A stretch of 25,991 bases of DNA from JACMNW01 sp031402355 (GTDB lineage: Bacteria; Pseudomonadota; Alphaproteobacteria; Rhodobacterales; Rhodobacteraceae): the NCBI GenBank assembly GCA_031402355.1, contig JANNSG010000152.1:1-25991 (forward strand), written 5' to 3'. The notes under the pieces were generated by a model that made no database searches, had not been told where the DNA came from, and was given only the letters and a program-made list of their open reading frames with translations. Of the stretch, positions 7,412 to 14,797 are shown one piece after another (within the stretch, counting starts at the first letter, position 1; every line of letters starts with the position of its first letter). The position numbers and the translations under genes were made by a program.

Positions 7412-8272
7412 ATGACCCCCTCGCCCATTGATGATCCTAGAACGCTTGTGTCCACCGATTGGCTGGCCGCCCATCTGGCAGACCCTGATCTGCGCATTCT
7501 GGATGCATCGTGGTATTTGCCGGACTCTGGACGCAATGCGAAAGCAGACTATGCGGCGGCGCATATTCCGGGGGCGCGGTTTTTCGATATCGAAGAGATC
7601 TCAGACCAACGATCGGCGCTGCCGCACATGGCCCCGCCGCCCGAGAAATTCATCAGCCGGATGCGGGCGATGGGGGTGGGCGACGGGCATCAGGTGGTGA
7701 TCTATGACGGGTCGGGCCTGTTTTCGGCGGCGCGAGTCTGGTGGACCTTCCGGTTGATGGGCAAGGTTGATGTGGCCGTTCTGGATGGCGGATTTCCGAA
7801 ATGGCAGGCCGAAGGGCGCGAGGTTGAAGATATGCCACCCGTAATGCGCGACAGGCATATGACCGTGCAGCGGCAAGCGGGGCTGGTAAAGGACGTGACG
7901 CAAGTGGCGCATGCGTCGAAACTGGGCGAGGCCGAGATTATTGATGCGCGGTCTGCGGCCCGGTTCAAGGGTGAAGTGGCAGAGGCGCGGCCCGGTCTGC
8001 GGGCGGGGCATATTCCGGGTGCAAAGAACGTGCCCTATAGCACGTTGTTGAACGCGGATGGCACGATGAAATCGGTGCCCGGCCTTAGGGCGGTGTTTCA
8101 GGCGGCGGGTGTGGATCTGGCAAAGCCCGCGATCACAAGCTGCGGATCGGGGGTGACGGCGGCGGTGCTAAGTCTGGCGCTGGAACGCACCGGCCACCGC
8201 AACCATGCACTTTATGACGGGTCCTGGGCCGAATGGGGCATGTATGACGATCTGCAGGTGGCGAAGGGTTAG
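7412..8272 (+). CDS. sseA: 3-mercaptopyruvate/thiosulfate sulfurtransferase
   Basis: A 286-residue protein with two rhodanese domains (about residues 8-140 and 160-280), the usual form of this family. It transfers a sulfane sulfur from 3-mercaptopyruvate or thiosulfate to an acceptor such as cyanide or thiols, in the cytoplasm. The active-site loop reads SCGSGVTA with Cys about residue 244; CGSGVTA is the form associated with mercaptopyruvate preference, whereas rhodaneses for thiosulfate usually have CRKGVTA. The CRxD-like interdomain features (DARSAARFKGE) are also visible. ATG at 7412 is preceded by GGAGC; the in-frame upstream start would prepend an unsupported 19 residues. It is followed after 3 bases by an aminotransferase that may generate mercaptopyruvate-type keto acids, suggesting a functional pair. 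Confidence 0.92.
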   Translation: MTPSPIDDPRTLVSTDWLAAHLADPDLRILDASWYLPDSGRNAKADYAAAHIPGARFFDIEEISDQRSALPHMAPPPEKFISRMRAMGVGDGHQVVIYDGSGLFSAARVWWTFRLMGKVDVAVLDGGFPKWQAEGREVEDMPPVMRDRHMTVQRQAGLVKDVTQVAHASKLGEAEIIDARSAARFKGEVAEARPGLRAGHIPGAKNVPYSTLLNADGTMKSVPGLRAVFQAAGVDLAKPAITSCGSGVTAAVLSLALERTGHRNHALYDGSWAEWGMYDDLQVAKG

Positions 8273-8275
8273 ATC

Positions 8276-9457
8276 ATGTTTAACGCGCTAAAGCCGCAGG
8301 TGCCGGACCAGATTCTGCAATTGATCCAGATGTTCAAGGATGACCCGCGCGATACCAAGATTGATCTTGGGGTTGGGGTTTACAAGGACGCCACTGGGTT
8401 GACGCCCGTGATGCGGGCGGTGAAGGCAGCAGAAAAGCGGCTTTGGGAAACCGAAGTGACCAAGACCTATACCGGACTTGCGGGCGATCCGGCGTTTAAT
8501 TTGGCGGCGTCACGCATGATCCTTGGCGATGCGTTTCCAATGGACCGGGTGTCTTCCGTCGCCACGCCGGGTGGCACTGGGGCGATCCGGCAGGCGTTGG
8601 AATTGATCAAGCTGGCCAGCCCTGCGGCCACAGTTTGGCTATCCAACCCGACATGGCCGAACCATCCGTCGATCATCAAGTATCTGGGCATGAAAATGGC
8701 CGAGTATCGCTATTTCGATGCGGCAACGCGGGGCATTGATTTTGCCGGGCTGATTGACGATCTGGGCCGTGTTTCGCCCGGCGATGTGGTGTTGCTGCAT
8801 GGCTGTTGCCATAACCCGACGGGGGCAAATCTGAATGCTGCGCAATGGGCGGCGGTGGCGGACGTGCTGGCGGCGCGGGGGGCGATCCCGTTTGTTGACC
8901 TTGCCTATCAGGGCTTTGGCGATGGGCTTGAAGAAGACGCCGCCGCGACGCGGATGATCGCGGCGCGGTTTCCGCAGGTTTTGATTGCGGCATCCTGTTC
9001 CAAGAATTTCGGGATATACCGGGAACGGACGGGGATATTGATTGCGCTGTCGGATGCGGGGCAAAGGGCAACGGTGCAGGGGAACCTTGCGTTTCTGAAC
9101 CGGCAGAATTTCAGCTTTCCGCCCGATCATGGGGCTAGGCTGGTCACGATGATTCTGGAGGATGCGGTTCTGACAGCCGATTGGAAGGCGGAGCTGGAAG
9201 AGGTGCGGCTTAACATGCTGGGCTTGCGGCAGGCTTTGGCGGACGCGCTGCGCTTGGCTACCAATTCGGACCGCTTTGATTTTGTAGCGCAGCACCGCGG
9301 CATGTTTTCGCGGCTGGGGCTGACCACGGCACAGGTGCAAACGCTGCGCTTGGATCACGGGATATACATGGTTGGCGACAGTCGGATCAATATCGCCGGG
9401 CTGAATACGCGGACTGTGCCGATACTCGCAGCGGCGATAGCATCAGTGGCGGGTTAG
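8276..9457 (+). CDS. Class I aminotransferase (aromatic amino acid/aspartate type)
   Basis: A 393-residue fold-type I pyridoxal-phosphate enzyme of normal length. It moves an amino group between aspartate or an aromatic amino acid and 2-oxoglutarate. The N-terminus (DPRDTKIDLGVGVYKD) is the signature of the AspC/TyrB subgroup I-alpha. Other landmarks are TPGGTGAIRQAL (phosphate/cofactor region), NPTWPNH, HGCCHNPTGAN, VDLAYQGFGDGL, and SCSKNFGIYRERTG with the Schiff-base lysine K243 and the cofactor-phosphate arginine. The C-terminus has the substrate-binding arginine region (DSRINIAGLN). It starts 3 bases after the sulfurtransferase stop. In Rhodobacterales relatives this gene is often called tyrB or aspC; the preferred amino donor cannot be fixed from sequence. 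Tandem hairpins follow it. Confidence 0.92.
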   Translation: MFNALKPQVPDQILQLIQMFKDDPRDTKIDLGVGVYKDATGLTPVMRAVKAAEKRLWETEVTKTYTGLAGDPAFNLAASRMILGDAFPMDRVSSVATPGGTGAIRQALELIKLASPAATVWLSNPTWPNHPSIIKYLGMKMAEYRYFDAATRGIDFAGLIDDLGRVSPGDVVLLHGCCHNPTGANLNAAQWAAVADVLAARGAIPFVDLAYQGFGDGLEEDAAATRMIAARFPQVLIAASCSKNFGIYRERTGILIALSDAGQRATVQGNLAFLNRQNFSFPPDHGARLVTMILEDAVLTADWKAELEEVRLNMLGLRQALADALRLATNSDRFDFVAQHRGMFSRLGLTTAQVQTLRLDHGIYMVGDSRINIAGLNTRTVPILAAAIASVAG

Positions 9458-9489
9458 GCATCCGAAGTGTCGGAGCCTGAAATAGAAAC

Positions 9490-9517
9490 GGCCCGCGCGG
9501 GGAAGTGCGCGCGGGCC
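9490..9517. terminator. GC-rich terminator hairpin between aminotransferase and amtB
   Basis: GGCCCGCGCG (9490-9499) and CGCGCGGGCC (9508-9517) are exact reverse complements with an 8-base loop, preceded by AATAGAAAC on the plus strand, which reads as a T-rich tail (GTTTCTATT) for minus-strand transcription. This suits termination of the amtB transcript at least, and probably both convergent units. Confidence 0.75.
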
Positions 9518-9524
9518 GGCAGGG

Positions 9525-9554
9525 TCAGGCCGAGAGGAGGAGAACCCGGCCTGA
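9525..9554. terminator. Second inverted repeat downstream of amtB
   Basis: TCAGGCC (9525-9531) and GGCCTGA (9548-9554) pair exactly around a 16-base spacer, only 6 bases beyond the amtB stop. It probably acts with the stronger hairpin at 9490-9517. Confidence 0.45.
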
Positions 9555-9560
9555 GTGTTC

Positions 9561-10982
9561 TTACATATTGTAGGCGCTTTCGCCGTGCGATGTCTGATCA
9601 AGACCTTGGCGTTCGTCATCGGGGGTAGAGCGCAGGCCAAAGACCATCTTGATCACGTAGAACAGCACGAAGGATACCAATCCCGACCAGACAAGCGTCA
9701 GCCCGACGGCCTTGAACTGGGTGATCACCTGGGCTGCCATATCGTAGGTGCCAGCCACTGCCGGGAACACGGTGTAATCGAACCAGCCCTGACCACCCAG
9801 CGATGGGTCTGCCACGATGCCTGTGCCGATGGCGCCGATGATGCCGCCGATGCAGTGAACACCGAAGACATCAAGGCTGTCATCGTAGCCAAAAGACTTC
9901 TTCACCGATGAGACGAAGATGTAGCAGATTGGCGAAACGATCAGGCCCAGAACCAGCGCACTGCCCGGTGACGCAAAGCCACAAGCGGGTGTGATGGCAA
10001 CCAGACCGGCAACCGCCCCAGTTACCGCCCCCAGCAGCGACGAGCGGCCGTGGCGCACCTGTTCGACGATACACCACGAAACAGTCGCCGCCGCAGTGGC
10101 GATAAAGGTGTTCAAGAAGGCAAGTGCCGTAATGCCGTTGGATTCGAGGTTGGAGCCTGCGTTGAAGCCGAACCAACCTACCCACAGAAGTGCTGCCCCG
10201 ACCATTGTCAGGGTCAGGCTATGCGGCGGCATCGGTTCCTTGTTGTGACCGATGCGTGGACCGATCACCAAACAGCCGACAAGACCAGCAATGCCTGCGT
10301 TGATGTGCACGACAGTTCCACCGGCGAAGTCAAGCGCGCCCATGCCCCACAAAAGGCCCATATCCGCTGGGAAATCGACCAGGAAGTCCGGGCCTGCCCA
10401 GAACCAGACCATATGTGCGATCGGATAGTAGGCTAGCAGCGACCAACCTATGACGAACAGCATCAATGGCCAGAATTTGATCCGTTCTGCGAAGGCGCCG
10501 ATGAACAGCGCCGGTGTGATACAGGCAAATGTCATCTGGAAAATGACGAAGGCATATTCCGGAATATAGACGTTGTTAGAGAATGTTGCCGCATAGGTGC
10601 CGGTGGTGACGCCTGCAAGCATCGCTTTGGATAGACCGCCGATGTAGGGCGACCCCGCCGTGAACGCCAGACTATAGCCGACCAGAACCCACATGATCGC
10701 ACAAACCGACACGATCATGAACACCTGCATAAGCAGGCTTAGCATGTTCTTGGTGCGCACCAGACCGCCATAGAACAGGGCGAGAGCTGGAATTGCCATC
10801 ATCAACACAAGTGCAGACGAGACCAGCATCCAAGTGGTATCCCCCTTGTCTACCATCGTCGCCATTTGTTCGAGCGATGGGTTTTGGATTGGCCCGGTTG
10901 CGTCTTGTGCCCAACCGGGTGCAGCGGCGAGTGCAGAGGCTGCAAGCGTCGCCAGGCCAGAAATTTTCAACATGCTGTTCAT
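9561..10982 (-). CDS. amtB: Ammonium transporter AmtB
   Basis: A 473-residue inner-membrane channel for ammonium/ammonia uptake. A cleavable signal (MNSMLKISGLATLAASALAAAPGWAQ) is followed by eleven membrane helices, the Amt/Rh fold. The pore's twin histidines are visible in GGTVVHINAGIAGLVG and DVFGVHCIGGIIGAIGTG, and FFYGGLVRTKN-like sequence (ALFYGGLVRTKNMLS) and MLFVIGWSLLAYYPIAHMVW are family landmarks. AAGGGGAC stands about 9 bases before the first ATG; the second ATG three codons later is also possible. The gene lies 28 bases downstream of glnK, the standard glnK-amtB operon in which GlnK plugs the channel when nitrogen is plentiful. Expression under nitrogen limitation is expected from family knowledge. 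Confidence 0.96.
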   Translation of the reverse strand: MNSMLKISGLATLAASALAAAPGWAQDATGPIQNPSLEQMATMVDKGDTTWMLVSSALVLMMAIPALALFYGGLVRTKNMLSLLMQVFMIVSVCAIMWVLVGYSLAFTAGSPYIGGLSKAMLAGVTTGTYAATFSNNVYIPEYAFVIFQMTFACITPALFIGAFAERIKFWPLMLFVIGWSLLAYYPIAHMVWFWAGPDFLVDFPADMGLLWGMGALDFAGGTVVHINAGIAGLVGCLVIGPRIGHNKEPMPPHSLTLTMVGAALLWVGWFGFNAGSNLESNGITALAFLNTFIATAAATVSWCIVEQVRHGRSSLLGAVTGAVAGLVAITPACGFASPGSALVLGLIVSPICYIFVSSVKKSFGYDDSLDVFGVHCIGGIIGAIGTGIVADPSLGGQGWFDYTVFPAVAGTYDMAAQVITQFKAVGLTLVWSGLVSFVLFYVIKMVFGLRSTPDDERQGLDQTSHGESAYNM

Positions 10983-11010
10983 TGTATCTTTGTCCCCTTA
11001 CGCGCGCGCA

Positions 11011-11349
11011 TCACAGCGCTTCGTCATCTGTTTCGCCGGTCCGCACACGCAATGCCTGCTGCACGTCCAGCACAAAAACCTTGCCATCACCGATTTTCCC
11101 GGTCTTCGCGGTTTTGCCGATCGTCTCGACCACGTGTTCGGCCAGGGCGTCGGCTACGACGATCTCCAGCCGGACCTTGGGTACGAAGTTCACGGCATAT
11201 TCGGCACCACGGTAAATTTCGGTATGCCCGGATTGCGATCCGAAGCCCTTGATCTCGGTCACCATCATGCCGCGCACGCCAATGGCGGTCAGCGCCTCGC
11301 GGACTTCTTCCAGCTTGAACGGTTTAATTGCTGCTATGATGAGTTTCAC
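11011..11349 (-). CDS. glnK: Nitrogen regulatory PII protein GlnK
   Basis: Exactly 112 residues, the standard PII length, when started at the GTG at 11349. That start gives the family N-terminus (M/V)KLIIAAIKPFKLEEVREAL, and GGGGGAC lies just upstream; a longer ATG-started frame would add 43 unrelated residues. PII trimers sense 2-oxoglutarate, ATP/ADP and glutamine. The T-loop reads GFGSQSGHTEIYRGAEY with Y51, the uridylylation site, and Q39, a 2-oxoglutarate/Mg ligand; KTGKIGDGKVFV is the B-loop. Partners are AmtB, encoded directly downstream, and the nitrogen regulators outside the window. Adjacency to amtB favours the name glnK rather than glnB. The upstream region contains a short tandem repeat that may be an activator site. 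Confidence 0.95.
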   Translation of the reverse strand: MKLIIAAIKPFKLEEVREALTAIGVRGMMVTEIKGFGSQSGHTEIYRGAEYAVNFVPKVRLEIVVADALAEHVVETIGKTAKTGKIGDGKVFVLDVQQALRVRTGETDDEAL

Positions 11350-11442
11350 ATCGTCCCCCTTTTTTTGGTCGGGGTGTCTGGCAACCCCGCAAACAGAAGG
11401 CGGCCTTCGCAGGTGCAGCACAAGAAAACCTGGGGGCAGCGT

Positions 11443-11466
11443 CCCAAAATCGCACCCAAAGTCGCA
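11443..11466. repeat. 12-bp tandem repeat upstream of glnK
   Basis: CCCAAAATCGCA (11443-11454) is followed without a gap by CCCAAAGTCGCA (11455-11466), one mismatch. The motif TTTTGCACAAAA (11471-11482) and TTTTGTGCGAAA (11500-11511) continue a GCAC/GTGC-rich series about 95-160 bases before the glnK start. This is where an NtrC-type activator site would lie, but the motifs are not a clear match to a defined consensus. Confidence 0.4.
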
Positions 11467-11607
11467 CATATTTTGCACAAAACGCCGACCGTGCCTGTTT
11501 TTTGTGCGAAATCAAGACACGAATCAATGCTGCGACCGCTCCACATTCCTGCGATGCCGGGTTAGAGTGCGACAAAACAAGTCGCGCGACAGAACGGCGG
11601 ATCAGGC

Positions 11608-13794
11608 ATGAGTGGTACGGGCAAGGGGAATGGTCCGCTGAAGGCTGACCGGCGCTATGCGGCCCAGCGAACGGCTGCGTCAGGCGCAGGCGCGCGCAAG
11701 CCAACCAAAACAGCAAGGCGCGCAGGGCCAAGGCGGGTGCGACGGAACCCGATCATGGCGCTGCTGATCGGATTTTTTCGACTGATATGGCGCATTTTGT
11801 GGGGCATTGGCTGGCGCGTCGGATTTATCATGGCGTTGATCTTGTCAGGCGCAATTTTGTTTTTCTTTGTGCAACTGCCAGCCGTCGCCGACCTGTTGGA
11901 TGCCAGATCGCGCGGGTCGGTCACCATGCTGGACCGCGACGACAATGTTTTTGCCTGGCGTGGTGAAACCTTCGGCGGCCAGATAACGGCAGATACGGTT
12001 TCGCCAAACCTTTTGAACGCTGTGGTCGCGACCGAAGACAAGCGGTTCTACCGGCACTTCGGCATCAGCCCGCGCGGCATTGCGTCAGCGGTGCGCATCA
12101 ATCTGTCCGAAGGGCGCGGGCCGCTTAGTGGCAACGGGGGCTCGACCATCACCCAGCAGGTGGCGAAACTGTTGTGCCTGGGCACAGCCTATGATCCGAG
12201 TGCCTGGAAATCAGAGGCTGATTATGAGGCAGACTGTCGGCAAGGCGGCGTCTGGCGCAAGATCAAGGAAATTCCCTATGCCATGGCGATGGAGGTCAAA
12301 TACTCCAAGGCCGATATTCTGACGATCTATTTCAATCGGGCCTATCTGGGGGCGGGCGCGCGCGGCTTTGAAGCGGCGGCACAGCGTTATTTCGGGAAGT
12401 CCGCCAACAAGGTCACCCCAGCCGAGGCGGCGATGCTGGCCGGGCTGTTGAAGGCACCGTCAAGATATGCGCCGACAAACAACCTGAAACGGGCGCAAGA
12501 CAGGGGGGCCGTGGTGCTGGGTCTGATGCAGGAGCAGGGCTATTTGACAAAGGCCGAAGCGGATGACGCGCGGGCCAATCCGGCGCGGCTTTCTGCGGCG
12601 GCAGAAACCAAATCCGGGGGGTTCTTTGCAGATTGGGTGATGGAGTCTGCGCCAGCGTTCCTGACATCCGAGACAACGGAAGATGTGGTGATCCGGTCCA
12701 CGCTGGACCCGAAGCTGCAGGCGGCGGCGGAACAGGCGCTGGCCTATGTGTTTGAGAACAAGGTATCGGCTGGATCGACGGCGCAGGCGGCGGTTGTCGT
12801 GATGTCGGCGGACGGTGCGGTGCGCGCCATGGTGGGCGGCAGGCAAACCGAGGCACCCGGTTCGTTCAACCGTGCTACCCAGGCAAAACGGCAGACCGGA
12901 TCAGCCTTCAAACCCTTCGTTTATGCGGCTGCACTGGATCTGGGCTACAGCCCGGCGGACTATGTGGAAGACACGCCGCTTACGGTTGATATCCCGGGAT
13001 CTGGTCTTTGGACGCCTGAAAACTATGATCACACATACAAGGGGATGATGACCCTGACCCAGGCCCTGGTTGAAAGCCGCAACATACCGGCTGTGCGCAT
13101 TTCCGAGGCAGTTGGCCGCGAGGCCGTGCGGGCGGTGGCGAACAACTTTGGCATTCAAAGCGATCTTGCTGCGGGGCCCGCACTGGCACTTGGCGCGTCG
13201 GAATCGACCTTGCTGGAAATGACAGGGGCCTATGCCGGCATTCTGAACGGCGGGTCGGCGGTCACACCTTACGGGGTGATGGATTTGCGCGTTAAAGGGG
13301 ATGATACATCCCTGATGGGGGCAAGCGGCGGTATCGGGCAGCGGGTGATATCGGAACAGGCCGCGCGCTATCTGACCTATATGATGGCGCAGGTGGTACA
13401 ATCGGGAACCGGTGAGCGCGCCAAGCTGACTGACCGCGAAGCCGCTGGAAAAACCGGCACGACCACGGCGGGGCGGGATGCTTGGTTCATCGGTTTTACC
13501 GCTGATTATGTAACCGGCGTCTGGATGGGATATGATGACAACACCCCGCTGAAGGGCGTGACCGGCGGCGGTCTGCCAGCCGAGATCTGGCACGAAGTGA
13601 TGACGCGGGTCGAAGACGGTTTGCCGGCAACGCCATTGCCCATGGATGTGCCAGAACCAAAATTGCCACCGCAGACGGACTTTCAGCCAGACAGACAGGG
13701 TGATGTGCTGATCGAACTGGTGCCTGCGGCCCAAGACGAAATTGACCCGGTCGAGCGCGTCTTGCGCAATCTGCTTGGGCTTGGGAATGATTAG
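11608..13794 (+). CDS. Bifunctional class A penicillin-binding protein (PBP1A family)
   Basis: A 728-residue peptidoglycan synthase. A basic cytoplasmic tail (about residues 1-48, rich in Arg/Lys) precedes one membrane anchor (about 50-90). The glycosyltransferase domain (GT51) shows the catalytic glutamate in ATEDKRFYRHFGI (E143), then GGSTITQQVAK and KIKEIPYAMAMEVKYSKADILTIYFNRAYLG-type motifs. The transpeptidase domain has SxxK in TGSAFKPF (S432), SxN in VESRNIPAV and KTG in AGKTGTT (K615). It polymerises lipid II and cross-links peptides in the periplasm. It has no extra C-terminal domain beyond a proline-rich tail. It is divergent from glnK and convergent with crtC, and marks the left border of the photosynthesis genes; no functional link to them is implied. 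Confidence 0.94.
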   Translation: MSGTGKGNGPLKADRRYAAQRTAASGAGARKPTKTARRAGPRRVRRNPIMALLIGFFRLIWRILWGIGWRVGFIMALILSGAILFFFVQLPAVADLLDARSRGSVTMLDRDDNVFAWRGETFGGQITADTVSPNLLNAVVATEDKRFYRHFGISPRGIASAVRINLSEGRGPLSGNGGSTITQQVAKLLCLGTAYDPSAWKSEADYEADCRQGGVWRKIKEIPYAMAMEVKYSKADILTIYFNRAYLGAGARGFEAAAQRYFGKSANKVTPAEAAMLAGLLKAPSRYAPTNNLKRAQDRGAVVLGLMQEQGYLTKAEADDARANPARLSAAAETKSGGFFADWVMESAPAFLTSETTEDVVIRSTLDPKLQAAAEQALAYVFENKVSAGSTAQAAVVVMSADGAVRAMVGGRQTEAPGSFNRATQAKRQTGSAFKPFVYAAALDLGYSPADYVEDTPLTVDIPGSGLWTPENYDHTYKGMMTLTQALVESRNIPAVRISEAVGREAVRAVANNFGIQSDLAAGPALALGASESTLLEMTGAYAGILNGGSAVTPYGVMDLRVKGDDTSLMGASGGIGQRVISEQAARYLTYMMAQVVQSGTGERAKLTDREAAGKTGTTTAGRDAWFIGFTADYVTGVWMGYDDNTPLKGVTGGGLPAEIWHEVMTRVEDGLPATPLPMDVPEPKLPPQTDFQPDRQGDVLIELVPAAQDEIDPVERVLRNLLGLGND

Positions 13795-13891
13795 GCACGC
13801 GGGGCATTGACCAAACGCCCTTTGATCACGGTGTTCGGCACCGGCCAACAAGTGTCGGTGGATTGGTATTTTTCGAAAGACCCGGCAAATA

Positions 13892-14797
13892 TCAAGGCCA
13901 TTTTGCCCGACGGGGAACCCTGACCGCCAGCATTGCCTTGATCACAGGGGATCGGAACCGGGCCAGATCAAGCGCCTCATGAACCCCGGTGACCTGTTCG
14001 CCGTCTATCCGGGTTTCAACCACCGACCGGCTGTAGAACGGTGCATCCAGCATGGCCATGGTCTGGCGCGGTTGGGCGCCTGCATCGCAGCGGGTAGTGC
14101 GTGGCAGCGCCCACCAGGTTCTGCCGACGGATGCCATCGGCGGCGGAACGATCTGCGTGCAGGTACCGTCAGCCGCCACATCGAGCCCAAGTGCGAGGGT
14201 CGAGCCATCAGCCCTGATCCCATCGTAAAAGCAGGTGGCACCACCATGGCTGCGCGGGTAGCGCCCCCACGTCCAGCGGCGAAAATCGGCCTCAAGTGCC
14301 GCTTGTCCGAAATTGGCATCGAAATAGCCGTGGCCGACCCACCGGTGGCCTTGGGTCAGGTCAACCTCGATGCGGGCCGAGGGGACAAAAGGGCGCCAGA
14401 TGTGGCGGGCGTCGGGGGTCAGCAGCGCCTCGATCCCGGTCACAGCGGACGGGGTCAGACGGATCTGCCCTTTAATCCTGCCGATCAGCGGCAGCGACGC
14501 TATTTCATTGATGTCGATCACAAGGCTGCCATTTTGCCAGCACATCCGGCTGGGGCCGACCTGCAGCGCGTCGCGACTTTGATGCAGGGCGCTGCGGCCA
14601 CGGTCTGTCATGGCAAAGCGGCCGCCGGGGCCATAGGTCACCACATTGATACAGCAATGATTTGCAGGATCACGACGGCCAGACCAGGCGTACCAGGGCG
14701 AAAACACCGACCCGATAAACCCGATTACCGAGACGGCACGCGCCCCGTCAGCCGAGATACCATCGACATACCACCACGCATAGCCGTCTGGTGCCAC
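13892..14797 (-). CDS. crtC: Carotenoid 1,2-hydratase (hydroxyneurosporene synthase)
   Basis: About 301 residues from a GTG at 14797. CrtC adds water to the terminal 1,2 double bond of neurosporene/lycopene ends, giving the tertiary hydroxyl later methylated by CrtF, at the inner membrane. Landmarks are YAWWYVDGIS, GFIGSVFSPWYAW, NHCCINVVTYGPGGRFAMTDRG, VDINEI-like IDINEIASLPL and WTWGRYPRSHGGATCFYDG, all characteristic. The start is uncertain: no ATG or TTG lies in frame near the expected position, and similarity appears to begin slightly before the GTG (RPDFSLAVAPDGY). With this start it overlaps crtD by 73 bases, so the two are translationally linked. It is the last gene of the crtDC unit, read from the operator-bearing region before crtE. 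Confidence 0.92.
   Translation of the reverse strand: MAPDGYAWWYVDGISADGARAVSVIGFIGSVFSPWYAWSGRRDPANHCCINVVTYGPGGRFAMTDRGRSALHQSRDALQVGPSRMCWQNGSLVIDINEIASLPLIGRIKGQIRLTPSAVTGIEALLTPDARHIWRPFVPSARIEVDLTQGHRWVGHGYFDANFGQAALEADFRRWTWGRYPRSHGGATCFYDGIRADGSTLALGLDVAADGTCTQIVPPPMASVGRTWWALPRTTRCDAGAQPRQTMAMLDAPFYSRSVVETRIDGEQVTGVHEALDLARFRSPVIKAMLAVRVPRRAKWP

Noticed and set aside
11350..11607. Sigma-54 promoter for glnK
   Set aside because: No GG-N10-GC pair of the -24/-12 type was found in the right orientation and distance.
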